From contig OAPG01000016.1 of the NCBI GenBank assembly GCA_900208305.1, positions 186,001 to 250,000 on the forward strand: a stretch of DNA of 64,000 nucleotides, in the 5' to 3' direction. The notes under the pieces are model-generated. The model was not told the DNA's origin. It did not search any database and was given only the letters and a program-made list of their open reading frames with translations. Positions 52,215-63,582 of this stretch are shown here, piece by piece (the first letter of the stretch is position 1; every line of letters starts with the position of its first letter). Origin of the DNA: Melanopsichium pennsylvanicum (lineage: Eukaryota > Basidiomycota > Ustilaginomycetes > Ustilaginales). Made by a program: the position numbers and the translations under genes.

Positions 52215-52872
52215 TCAAGATTGCTTCTCACGGTACTGCTCCATGTCCTTACCAGCCTGAGCATGTTTAGCCAGCTCGTTAGACCAATGTGGTAAAGCAC
52301 CATACTTTTCAATCAGCTCTGCCAATTCGGCTCTCTGCTCCTTGAGATTCGCGGGTAACTCGCCTCGATAGGTTCCTTCGAACAAACTACTCAATTGGGG
52401 TCTTTTTTTCTTCTCTGCCCTACCCATTGCCTCGATGACCGTGTTTCTGTGATTCGCTTTCGTATCTTGCTCGAGCTTGTCATTCCACCAACCTCGATGG
52501 GTGAGGAAATTGCGCATACGGTGGAGTGGATTGTCCATTTGCTTCCAGCTTTCGACCGCTTGCTTGGAACGGTATGCACTCGAGTCGTCCGAGGTAGAGT
52601 GGTGACCCACTCGGTACGTCATTGCTTCGATCAACACGGGACGCTGTTCAGCGAGCGCTTTAGCTTTGGCTGTTTGCACGGCGGATCGAACCGCAAGAGC
52701 ATCATTACCATCCACACGGATGGTGAGCATTCCATAGCCAGGCCCGCGAGAGGCAATACCGTCACCGCGGAACTGCTCAGCGGCAGGCGTAGAGATAGCA
52801 TATCCGTTGTTACGCACAAAGAAGCTGTAAAGCACAACGAAAGCGAAAATCAGATCAGTGTGGGGAAAAGAG

Positions 52873-52908
<36 letters not shown>

Positions 52909-53782
52909 TTGTGTTGATTGTAAGACAATCATGCTGAATAGGAGATACTCACATGACAGGACTGTTAGTGGTGCTTGCCAGATTCATACCAGCGTGGAAA
53001 TCACCTTCACTGGCAGCACCTTCACCAAAGTAGCAAATCACCACATTTTGCTCTCTGCCTTTGGTCCTCTTCAATGCATAAGCTGCTCCGGCCGCCTGAG
53101 GAATCTGAGTGGCTAATGGACTGCTGATTGTGTGAAAATGATGCTGAGTGCTACCAAAATGGATGGGCATCTGTCTACCTGCGCACAAATCGTCTTGAGC
53201 ACCGAAAACCTGACTCATGAAATGATGAATACTGAAATCTCTCCATAGCAACACACCACTTTCCCTATACTGCGCAAAAACTTCATCATTCGCATCCAAG
53301 CCTGCTGCACTTCCAATGACCGCACCTTCTTCTCCATACGACGTCATCATGAAAGAGATTCGACCTTGCCTCTGCGCATTGTATAGGATGACGTCGATTT
53401 GAGGTAAGAGCAGCATGGTTCGGTACATTTTGACGGCTTCAGCTTGAGTGATGTTGACCATTTCATCTGTCACGCCTGGAAGAAGTTGACCTTGACCGTC
53501 CATGAGACGATACGTGGGGATTCCTCCGCGAGCATTGGCGTTGCCTGACAGAGTTTTTGGCTTGACACTGTCAAAAAACGAGTCGTTGAGCGAGGTGAGA
53601 AAGACAGAGGTAGGGTGGCCTGGCAAGTGACCTTGTGGTTCGTCTCCGTCTTTACGCACGAGAGAGGTCAAGGCAAATGAGCGAGTGAATAGGCGACAAG
53701 AAGAAACGATGGAGCTGGCAGGATTGAGCAGCTGCCGAGCCAGGCGCAATCGACCAACAGCGTAGGGTGTTGAGGATGCCAT
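52215..53782 (-). CDS. Branched-chain 2-oxoacid dehydrogenase E1 alpha subunit
   Basis: This is the E1-alpha (BCKDHA-like) subunit of the mitochondrial complex that decarboxylates the keto acids of Leu, Ile and Val. Two exons, 53782-52953 and 52824-52215, give 479 aa. The N-terminus is Arg/Leu/Ser-rich and presequence-like (first 50 residues). The thiamine diphosphate motif is YFGEGAASEGDFHAGMN (about 258-274; the Glu in GEG is normal for this family). The splice point joins [33 protein letters not shown], matching the family precisely. YRVGHHSTSDDSSAYRS is the phosphorylation loop, where Ser residues are targets of BCKDH kinase in animals. The 128-bp intron contains a T33 tract on the coding strand. 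The partner E1-beta is not in the window. Confidence 0.95.
52873..52905 (-). repeat. Homopolymer T33 (coding strand) inside the E1-alpha intron
   Basis: On + it reads as 33 A residues. It fills a quarter of the 128-bp intron, about 50-80 bases upstream of the acceptor at 52826-52825. A pyrimidine tract this long is unusual. Confidence 0.95.
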
Positions 53783-54343
53783 TTTGTGAGAGGTGCACAA
53801 TGTGAACCGAGTAGAAGGTTGAAAAAGAAGGCAGTGAATTTGAAAGTGACGTTGTGCGAATGAGCGTATTGGCTTGAGTTGATCGAAGAGGACGATGCAG
53901 AAGGATGAATGTTATGTGCTACCCAATACAGGTAAATGTGCTCCAACTAGCTGAGTTTGTGATCAATCTGACGTGTGACAGACGGTAAAAGTCAAACGGA
54001 CGTTGAGGAGATGAATGAAGAGGTAGCACGAATTTCAAGATGAGAGACTGATCAGCGTTTTAAAACGCATGAGCAATGTAGATTATTATGTGCAGCAACG
54101 ATAGAGAGGACGTTGCAGTGTCCTGTGTGGGGTAAAAATATACACACTTTGGCCGACACGAGTTGATGGACTTAAAGCCGACTGACCGACAGAGCGAACA
54201 GCGCACCTTTTCGGGCTTGACGGGGAGCAAAGTCCTAACGCAGCATGAAGCAATCTTTCAAAATGTTAGATTATAAAAATCGAACAAATATTAACAGCAG
54301 AAAAGTAAAGATGTCGCCAGCGAAATAGCGAGTCTTGTTAGCC

Positions 54344-54408
54344 GAAACGCAAGGCAGAAACGCAAGGCAGAAACGCAAGGCAGAAACGCAAGGCAGAAAC
54401 GCAAGGTA
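54344..54408 (+). repeat. 13-bp tandem repeat, 5 copies
   Basis: Unit GAAACGCAAGGCA, four exact copies and one with a single change (GGTA at the end). Confidence 0.95.
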
Positions 54409-54802
54409 CACTCTGACCTCGCTTGAGCATGATGAGACCGTTTGGCTTGCATTAAACATCTAAGGTGACAAGCATTTTATACAGTACGGTTTTGTTGTCA
54501 AGATTCTGTTCTGAGACGCTACCGGCTGTTTGACAATATATAGTCTGGAATGATTCAGTGGCAATTGAACAGCATATCATATGCTCAAGGATGCTGGCGG
54601 AGATTGTAATTCACTTTTAATTCTGTCATGTGCCCAAGCTGCAACTTTGGCATGTGGGCGATTAAAAGTATTCAAATGAGTGTGAGACTTGCTTCAGCGG
54701 TTTTTAAGAGTGAAAGAAAGGTACTCAGCATTCACTTGAAAATTTATTAGTAAACTGAAAACTGAAAATGAATTTGAATGTTGTTGGCTTGAAACAATAA
54801 TC

Positions 54803-54928
54803 AATCTCTCAATCTCTCAATCTCCCAATTTCTAAATCTCCCAATTTCTAAATCTCCCAATTTCTAAATCTCCCAATTTCTAAATCTCCCAATTTCTAAA
54901 TCTCCCAATCTCTAATTCTCCCAATTTC
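54803..54928 (+). repeat. 16-bp tandem repeat, about 6 to 7 copies
   Basis: Unit ATCTCCCAATTTCTAA. Five copies are near-identical, flanked by diverged ones (TCAATCTCTCAATCTC before, CCCAATCTCTAATTCTC after). It is pyrimidine-rich on +. Confidence 0.93.
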
Positions 54929-56262
54929 CTGTCGCCACCCTGAACTGTGTAGTTTTCTACGTACGGTACGTGTGATTTTCCGGATTGGCTCTCAGACTCG
55001 ACTGCCTCGGCTTTCCTCGCGCAGTTCTCTGATTCTGTTTTACTAGATGAAAGCTCTCAGCTGGCTCAGTAAAATATCTCTTTTCTCACAAACTCGTCGT
55101 CGACATCACTTGACTCTCATCTTGCCTCTTCCACCATCACTTTTCGTCTCGGTTGCCCCATCTCTTTACTTGCTTCCCTTTCTGTCTTCCTAATTTCATC
55201 CATCGTCCTTACTTTTCCCTTCCTTCGTCTCGGTCTTCTTTTCTTCATTCTTTCTCTCAACATCTCTGCGAATCGTATCCTCTTCTTTGGTTCTCGGTCT
55301 CAAATCTTTTCATTCACGTATTCAGCTCGGCTCATCCCAATCTCTATCACATCATCAACCAATCGCAGCCCGTATTTTCAACTCCATCTTATTCTTGCTT
55401 TCAATCAAGTCAAAACCAAACTCACAAAAAATTCACCTTTTCTTCGGCTACGTTGCGTGTCTTCAATCTTCATTACCCTCCATTTCACTAAATATAACAT
55501 CGATTTCCTCTACCAATTTCCCTTCTTTGCAGTCACCACTGCTCAGCCTCTCTACCTCTCCCGAGTCGACTTCATCTTTCCGTGTCATCACCCCACTTGG
55601 CCCTTCACCTGCCATCGAAACAATCATCTTACTGCACAAAGTGATCTCACTGCGATCCCCTTCGCCGAGACCCCACTCCTTGAAAGCATTCTCACTCATT
55701 CTCCTTTTCAGTGCAACCACCACTTCAATCCCGCCCGTTGACTTTGAACTCTCATTCAACTCAGCTCAGAGATCTGGTCACCGCGCATCGCCATATCCAA
55801 CGTCAAGCCGTCACAGCTAGACTTGGTTCTACTCATTCTGCGTCTGCTGTTCGCTCAGACGTTGCCATCCCTTGTCCGCTTCTCAAGTAGACAACCCCAA
55901 GCAGGTCTCTTGTATCCCTTGCACCACATTCGTACCAAAGAACACGCGGCGCCCCACGGTCCCCTCAAAGCGTTGATCGCACACACTCTATCTTAAAGCC
56001 TCGTCTCGAATCATTCTTCCCTGATATCCGTTTTCTTCATCGTTCGCTCTCAACGCACGAACACTGTATACCTGCTAACAACAAGCATTCTCAAGATCCC
56101 CCCCCTTGGCTCAAGCATCGAGCTCGTCCATATCGACCAGCCCATACACTATCTTTGCAAGATCTGTAATCATAACTTAAACAATAAGCTCCTCGAAATC
56201 GTGTCGGCCAGGCGCCTTTCAACCTTGCACTTTCTCACCAACCACTGCATCTCGTGATCACC

Positions 56263-58236
<1,974 letters not shown>

Positions 58237-58840
58237 GCAACAAGCGTATGCGGCGATCTGATTTGGTTATTGTACCATTTTGTTACTTGAATGGTTTTTC
58301 TCTCAGTCCTCAAGTTGGGGACCACCATTTTCTATTTCCGGGTTTCAATGTTGTTTCATTTGTAGTGAGTCACACTCTCTCGAATCTCAATCTAGTCCCT
58401 TGACAATCAGTACCGACCAACGTGTTATTTTAGTATGATGGCGAGTGAAACTAAGCCTTGTTCTTGTTGTTGTTGTTGTTGTGGTGGTGGTGGTGGTGAT
58501 ATGTAATACGCGGGAAACGTTGTTGAAAGCGATGTTTGTGCTAGTAGTTGTGGTATTGTGCGGATGGGGATGGGGATGGGGATGGGAATGGGGATGTCGC
58601 GCGGGTTACGTGATGAAAGGAGTGGGTCTCCACATGCTTAAAATTAACAAAATAAAATAAAATAAAAGGCTTACATTGACTGATAAAGTAGATGGAAGAA
58701 AGGCGAATTAATATCTTAGCTACTCAAACCACGCGCACACTCAAATTGAATTTCGAGTCAGCTTTCTTGTAGGCTCATTTGTTTCAGTAAATTTATCTTT
58801 CTATTATTTCTAATTTTGCTTTTGATTCGTTATCTTTTTG

Positions 58841-58877
<37 letters not shown>

Positions 58878-59018
58878 CCTTTGGTCATACCATCTCGTTA
58901 TCATCAGAAAGTGACCATCTCTTCACTAACCTTTTTTTTATCTTCTTCAGGCTTTATTCAATCACCCATTCTTTTTTTTTTTGGCCTGAATCCAGTCCAA
59001 CAGGTTCAAACGTACACC
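58237..59018. other. Intergenic region with several simple repeats
   Basis: 780 bp between two + strand genes. It contains TTG/GGT runs at about 58458-58498, a GGGGAT array at 58562-58597 and an ATC run at about 58840-58876 shortly before the next leader. No exon is supported. Confidence 0.6.
58562..58597 (+). repeat. (GGGGAT)n array, G-quadruplex-capable
   Basis: Five to six G3-4 runs separated by two bases each. It lies about 325 bp downstream of the polyglutamine-protein stop, possibly within its 3' UTR. Confidence 0.85.
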
Positions 59019-61103
59019 ATGACATCCACGCGTGTTGCGCTCAGTTCCACTCTGAGGCGTCCCACGTCCTCTATAGCTTTGCGCCCCTTCCACATCCGTC
59101 TCTTAGCCACACACGCCACCAGAACCACCAAAAAGCCATGCGCAGACTACATCTCGCTCTCTCACCCTGATGGAGACGCTTCTCGCGGCTCCAAAATCGC
59201 CGACACTCTCGATCGCTTCTCCCACTCTGTCCTCGCCACCTACTCTCGTCCTCAACTCATCTTTACTCGCGGAAACGGGCTTGACCTCTACGCTGCGGCT
59301 GATCCAAACAACAACTCCGGCCACACAGAGAGGAAGTACCTCGATTTCTCCTCGGGCATCGCAGTCAACTCGCTCGGTCATGCGGACAAGCAGATTGCGG
59401 ACATTGCCGCAGAGCAGAGTGCCAAATTGGTCCATGCCAGTAATTTGTACCATAACGAGTGGAGCGGAGAGCTCGCCGATAGGATGGTCAACTTGACTCA
59501 CCAACATGGCGGCATGGGTTTCGCCAAAGGTCAAGCCGAAAAGAAGCATGGCACTGCGGGACTCAAAGTCTTCCTCGCCAATTCGGGAACCGAAGCCAAC
59601 GAGGCTGCTCTCAAGTTCGCCCGCAAAGCTGCAAAGGCTAAAGGCGGAGACAAAAGGACCGCATTGGTCAGCTTCAACAACGCATTCCACGGCCGAACCA
59701 TGGGTGCCCTCGCCATGACCCCCAACCCAAAATATCAGGCTCCCTTTGCCCCTCTCATCGGCGATGTACGCACTGGAATTTACAACGACATTGCCGGCCT
59801 CGAATCTCTGATCGATGACACCACTGCGGGTGTCATCGTCGAACCCGTACAGGGAGAAGGCGGCATCTTCCCTGCATCCCTCGAATTCTTGACCGCCCTC
59901 AGGAAGAGGTGTGACGAGGTCGGAGCCATGTTGATCTTTGACGAGATTCAGTGTGGTCTTTTCAGGGCAGGAACCTTGTGGTGTCACAGCGAGTACCCTG
60001 TCGAGGCTCATCCAGATATGGTCACCATGGCCAAGCCCTTGGCCAACGGATTCCCCATCGGCGCTGTGCTGATGCGCGATCGTGTTGCCGAGCTCATTGC
60101 CGTAGGAGACCACGGCACCACATTCGGTGGTGGTCCACTCACCTCTCGCATTGCTCACCACGTCTTGGGCCGTCTGAGTTCCAACGAGCTTGGCGAGAGC
60201 ATGAAAGAATCCTCTTCTGCATTGTTCGCAAGGTTGAAAAACCTTGTTGGCATGTTCCCCGATCTGCTCTTGAACGAGCCCGAGAATGGCAAGCCCAGCC
60301 CGCGAGGCAAAGGATTGATTGTGGGCGTAAGCACCAAAGATCCAGCCCACGCCGGCAAAGTGGTTCAGTTGGCCAGGCAGAGGGGATTGTTGATCTTGAC
60401 GGCTGGAAGTGACACCATCAGGATCTTGCCCAGTCTGACAGTAACGAGGGAACAGGTGGATAAGGCGGTCGACATTATCGAATCCTGCTTGCTTGTGGTT
60501 CGTGACGAGGTGCAACGTTCAGCATCTGCCTCGACTTGCGCTTCTGCTTCCGCTTCTTCTTCCACCATAGATGCCAAGGTTGGGCAGCAAGTACGTGCGT
60601 TCTCCACCTCGACCCGTGCTTTTGCTGTTGGCACCAGCAACGCAGAACACGCGAGCGCACAGCAAATTCAGCAACTGTACAAGTCATTTGTCGATCTGGG
60701 TCAAAGTTGGCCTAAAGACCCATTGCGTCCCGAAATCGATTTTGGGTCATCCGTCATCGCTGCTGCGCAAACAGCTTTGCTCAGCGTTCAATCGCAAGCA
60801 GCGCTTCATCCGGAACAGGTTCAGGCCAAATCACCGGGAGATCCTCTTCCAAATCCTTTGCCAGGAACCAAGACGTTGACGAAGCATGAGCTCGAATATG
60901 CGAGTCAAAGTTTTAAGTTGTTGACAGATTTGAAGGAGAACAAAGTGCATATGGAATATCCTTTGCCAGAATCGATGCTCAAACCCAAAAGTCAACCCGA
61001 GTATTACGACAGGTTGATCAAGAGTATTGAGAGGGCAGTTGAGGGTAAAATTGTGGCTCCTGGTTTGGGTGAGAGGATCAAGCGTTTCTTTGGTCGTACT
61101 TGA
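59019..61103 (+). CDS. ARG8: ARG8 acetylornithine aminotransferase fused to CBP6/UQCC2-like assembly factor
   Basis: The ATG at 59019 gives 694 aa in one exon. The N-terminus (MTSTRVALSSTLRRPTSSIALRPFHIRLLATHATR) is a clear mitochondrial presequence. Residues about 60-495 are a class III PLP aminotransferase matching acetylornithine aminotransferase of arginine synthesis. FLANSGTEANEAALKFARK, SFNNAFHGRTMGALAMT, IVEPVQGEGGI and LIFDEIQCGLFRAG lead to the Schiff-base Lys339 in TMAKPLANGFPIGA, with GDHGTTFGGGPL after it. A normal Arg8 would end near residue 497. Instead a Ser/Ala-rich linker and KVGQQVRAFSTSTRAFAVG (about 520-535) follow, then a domain of 155 residues. This has IQQLYKSFVDLGQSWPKDPLRPEIDFGS and YPLPESMLKPKSQPEYYDRLIKSIE, resembling yeast Cbp6 and human UQCC2, which support cytochrome b synthesis. 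No in-frame Met precedes that domain. Cleavage by MPP is inferred. Confidence 0.9.
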   Translation: MTSTRVALSSTLRRPTSSIALRPFHIRLLATHATRTTKKPCADYISLSHPDGDASRGSKIADTLDRFSHSVLATYSRPQLIFTRGNGLDLYAAADPNNNSGHTERKYLDFSSGIAVNSLGHADKQIADIAAEQSAKLVHASNLYHNEWSGELADRMVNLTHQHGGMGFAKGQAEKKHGTAGLKVFLANSGTEANEAALKFARKAAKAKGGDKRTALVSFNNAFHGRTMGALAMTPNPKYQAPFAPLIGDVRTGIYNDIAGLESLIDDTTAGVIVEPVQGEGGIFPASLEFLTALRKRCDEVGAMLIFDEIQCGLFRAGTLWCHSEYPVEAHPDMVTMAKPLANGFPIGAVLMRDRVAELIAVGDHGTTFGGGPLTSRIAHHVLGRLSSNELGESMKESSSALFARLKNLVGMFPDLLLNEPENGKPSPRGKGLIVGVSTKDPAHAGKVVQLARQRGLLILTAGSDTIRILPSLTVTREQVDKAVDIIESCLLVVRDEVQRSASASTCASASASSSTIDAKVGQQVRAFSTSTRAFAVGTSNAEHASAQQIQQLYKSFVDLGQSWPKDPLRPEIDFGSSVIAAAQTALLSVQSQAALHPEQVQAKSPGDPLPNPLPGTKTLTKHELEYASQSFKLLTDLKENKVHMEYPLPESMLKPKSQPEYYDRLIKSIERAVEGKIVAPGLGERIKRFFGRT
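60500..60660 (+). other. Linker of the ARG8-CBP6 fusion: presequence-like
   Basis: Encodes about residues 494-548. A Ser/Ala/Thr stretch is followed by QQVRAFSTSTRAFAVGTSN, with two RAF contexts (R-x-F then S or A), the R-3 pattern used by MPP with Icp55. The preceding Ser/Ala run is low-complexity. The nearest upstream Met is in the aminotransferase (NLVGMFPD) and the next is deep in the CBP6-like part, so a separate AUG start for the second module is not available. Confidence 0.6.
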
Positions 61104-61381
61104 TTCACGTTTTATAGGATGCACACACATACAAACACACATACCTTTAGCACACAGGATTTCTTTTCTTCACCTTTGTTTACTTTGTTTCGTTGTACAC
61201 ACACCTTTTGTTGGAATGAGAAAACCTTTTTTCATGCACTTGTCATCGCAAGCCTGACGTACTTTTTAGCACCAAGATTGTGTGGGAAGGTCAAGTGAAT
61301 CTTTTAAAAACTTGAAAGAAATGAGTGATTGAGAGGCAGTTGCCCACTTTGTTCTCTTTGTGCGTTTTTGTGGTAAAAATC

Positions 61382-62485
61382 TCAAGCATGGTTACGAGTA
61401 GCTTCGAGATGATCTGGATAAGTGAAGTTGTTATCGTAACGAACCTTATCCATGATTTCCATCAACAAGATTGAATAATTCCAACTGACCCTTTGTTCTT
61501 CCAGATTACGCTTTTGTAAAGCTCTTGCGCAAGCATCTGCTTCCCAAAACATACCATGACCTGGAATGTCAAAGCTGACTTGCTCCTTTTCACCTGTATA
61601 TTTACCATTTGAATCCTTTTGATGAATGGTGAAACTTTCAGGTCGATAGGGAGGCCAAGGTACTGTTAAATCTGCTTTTGTTCCTTGAACAAGTACCACG
61701 TATTTTTCGAAACTTTGAATCGACATATTGGTGGTTGCAATACCTTGTGCACCCATGGAAACAAAGTTTAAAATCACTGTTGTAAATTCGTCTACACCAG
61801 TAAGTTTGGATTTGATCATGCCACTGGTGATTTCAGGTTTCTCATAATGGTTGCAAGGATCTTCGTATAAGGTTAACATTTGCCAAGTTAGAGCGTAAAT
61901 GCCCAAATCCAACAATGCACCTCCACCCAATTGTGGATTGAACAAACGATGGTTTGGATCGGGTTGAAATGGCATTCCAAAATCGGAAAACACTCTTTTG
62001 ATGTCACCAAGGCTACGTTTTTGATGGATTCGATTTTGAATTTCGTAAACGATTGGGAAGAATCGAACCCAAACCGCTTCCATTAAGAAGAGATTCTTTT
62101 CTTTTGCCACTTGAAAGAGGTGTTTAGCTTGAGCCGCGTTGATTGTGAAAGCTTTCTCACACAAGACGTGTTTACCAGCTTCCAAAGCAAGCAGAGTATT
62201 TTCATAATGATGAGAATGAGGAGTGGCAACGTAAATAATATCGATATTAGGATCTTGAACCAATTCAGTGTAAGAACCGTAAGCTTTAGCGTCGCGAGGA
62301 GCAGAAACTTGTTTCAAGAATTCTTGAGCGCGTGTAACAGAGGTCGAAGAAGCAGCAGCAACGATGGTATGTTTGACATCCTTGACTCCACGAGAAGTTG
62401 GATCGAGTAAAAGATCTTTGGAAAACGTAACGGCAATTCCGCCAGTGGCGAGAATGCCCCATTTACACGTAGTGACAGAAGCCAT
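61382..62485 (-). CDS. Gfo/Idh/MocA dehydrogenase (dihydrodiol / D-xylose dehydrogenase type)
   Basis: The ATG at 62485 gives 367 aa. The N-terminal Rossmann domain has CKWGILATGGIAVTFSKDLL (about 7-26) with a G-x-G-G-I variant. DIIYVATPHSHHYENTLLALEAGKHVLCEKAFTINAAQAKHL (about 82-125) includes the family's conserved EK motif, with Lys as catalytic residue. MEAVWVRFFP and GALLDLGIYAL are the next blocks; the D-x-G-x-Y pattern provides the Tyr/Asp near the active site. This is the dimeric dihydrodiol dehydrogenase / NADP D-xylose dehydrogenase (Xyd1-type) branch, probably cytosolic. The sugar or diol substrate cannot be decided from sequence. Codon use is AT-rich compared with ARG8 next door. 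It is convergent with ARG8, with 278 bp between stops. Confidence 0.88.
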   Translation of the reverse strand: MASVTTCKWGILATGGIAVTFSKDLLLDPTSRGVKDVKHTIVAAASSTSVTRAQEFLKQVSAPRDAKAYGSYTELVQDPNIDIIYVATPHSHHYENTLLALEAGKHVLCEKAFTINAAQAKHLFQVAKEKNLFLMEAVWVRFFPIVYEIQNRIHQKRSLGDIKRVFSDFGMPFQPDPNHRLFNPQLGGGALLDLGIYALTWQMLTLYEDPCNHYEKPEITSGMIKSKLTGVDEFTTVILNFVSMGAQGIATTNMSIQSFEKYVVLVQGTKADLTVPWPPYRPESFTIHQKDSNGKYTGEKEQVSFDIPGHGMFWEADACARALQKRNLEEQRVSWNYSILLMEIMDKVRYDNNFTYPDHLEATRNHA

Positions 62486-63582
62486 GATGAGGTACGGTTT
62501 CGGATCGAACAAGCGACGTGAGGATATTTGGTGAGGTTGGTTGCGTGAGTATAAAACAACGTAAAGAGATATTGATCATCATGATGGCGACAGAGCGGTA
62601 CGGACTTTATATAGTTTTTAAAGTCAGACAAAGTGAATGCGGGGAATCAATTTTGTCAAGTGGTGCGTGCGCTCAAATCTCGTTTCTTGACACGATCAAC
62701 GCTACATACAATACTGTAATTTACAGTACAAGCCATGAACTTAAACTTTCATCATCGGTCGTGTAGTGCGATGCACTTTCTCACTCTTGATCCTATACAC
62801 TAGTCGAGCATGACAAGGACAAGGGACAGGTCACTCCAAAGCACGGACTGTCTGTCTGGATGCAGCATAACTAAGACTTGCATGCATGAATGCAGCTTTG
62901 TATAGATCGTGTTCTCCCTTTGATCGCAAGTTGAATCTATTCGTGGATTTGGTACTCTTTACCATCCAGGGACGATGAATAATCAAACCCGTGTGTGTAT
63001 GACGTACTACAGTATCGTTTTAATTCATGTAACAGTATCGACCCAAACCCCTCCCAAAAGCATGTCGCCGGTTTCAGCCCGAGCAAAAAAAAGGCCGATT
63101 TTGGCAAACATCCATCTATGTTTGACCGAAACTAAATAACACAAACTGCGTCAAAAGCATCGTTTTTCCGGTCTAACAAATTAGAAATTGGGCAAACGAG
63201 CTGACAATTGGCCTAGAAATTTTAAGCGTGCTCATTGGCCTATCAACTGCAATTTTTTGGATTTCGGCTGTTTAAAGTGACCGGCTCTCACGCTTTGATT
63301 TTGGGTAGATCTCCAGAATTGGCTGGTTGGTGATTGCTTCCCCACATACGCGCTCAAGCTTGAAAGAGAAATCCGCCTTCTCTACCAGTCAAAGAGAGAG
63401 AGAGAGCGTTGCACAAACCTTGCCATCATCTTTATTCCTTCTTCTCAATTACTTGACACTTGCGGATTCGTTTAACACCAAACCCTCTGTTTGCCCAAAT
63501 CACAAACCTGGATCATCCGAATCAATAATTACTTTTCATCCAACGAGGCGATTACACGAGCAAAGTCGTAACAACAACAACC
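62486..63582. promoter_or_regulatory. Divergent upstream region of the dehydrogenase and PEX19
   Basis: 1.1 kb without a supported exon. ATACTGTAATTTACAGTAC at 62711-62729 is a near-perfect inverted repeat of TACTGTAA. Two further ACAGTATCG sites lie at 63008 and 63031. The last 200 bp before the PEX19 ATG are C/T- and A-rich and include a GAGA run at 63395-63406. Confidence 0.5.

Larger units (their letters stand above)
53783..56262. other. 2.5 kb intergenic region with two tandem arrays
   Basis: Region between the divergent E1-alpha and polyglutamine-protein genes. It carries a 13-bp tandem array at 54344-54408 and a 16-bp tandem array at 54803-54928. From about 55080 to 56262 a strongly C/T-rich stretch probably forms the leader of the downstream gene. 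Open frames in that stretch lack conserved sequence. Confidence 0.55.

Noticed and set aside
54344..54928. CRISPR-like array
   Set aside because: The 13- and 16-bp units are directly adjacent with no unique spacers, and the host is a eukaryote.
55287..55820. 177-codon Ser/Pro/Leu-rich frame upstream of the polyQ gene
   Set aside because: The composition follows the C/T-rich leader DNA; overlapping frames are equally open and none is protein-like.
59103..60515. 470-codon open frame antisense to ARG8
   Set aside because: It mirrors a GC-rich, highly conserved enzyme gene and has no recognisable domain; antisense open frames are common under such codon bias.
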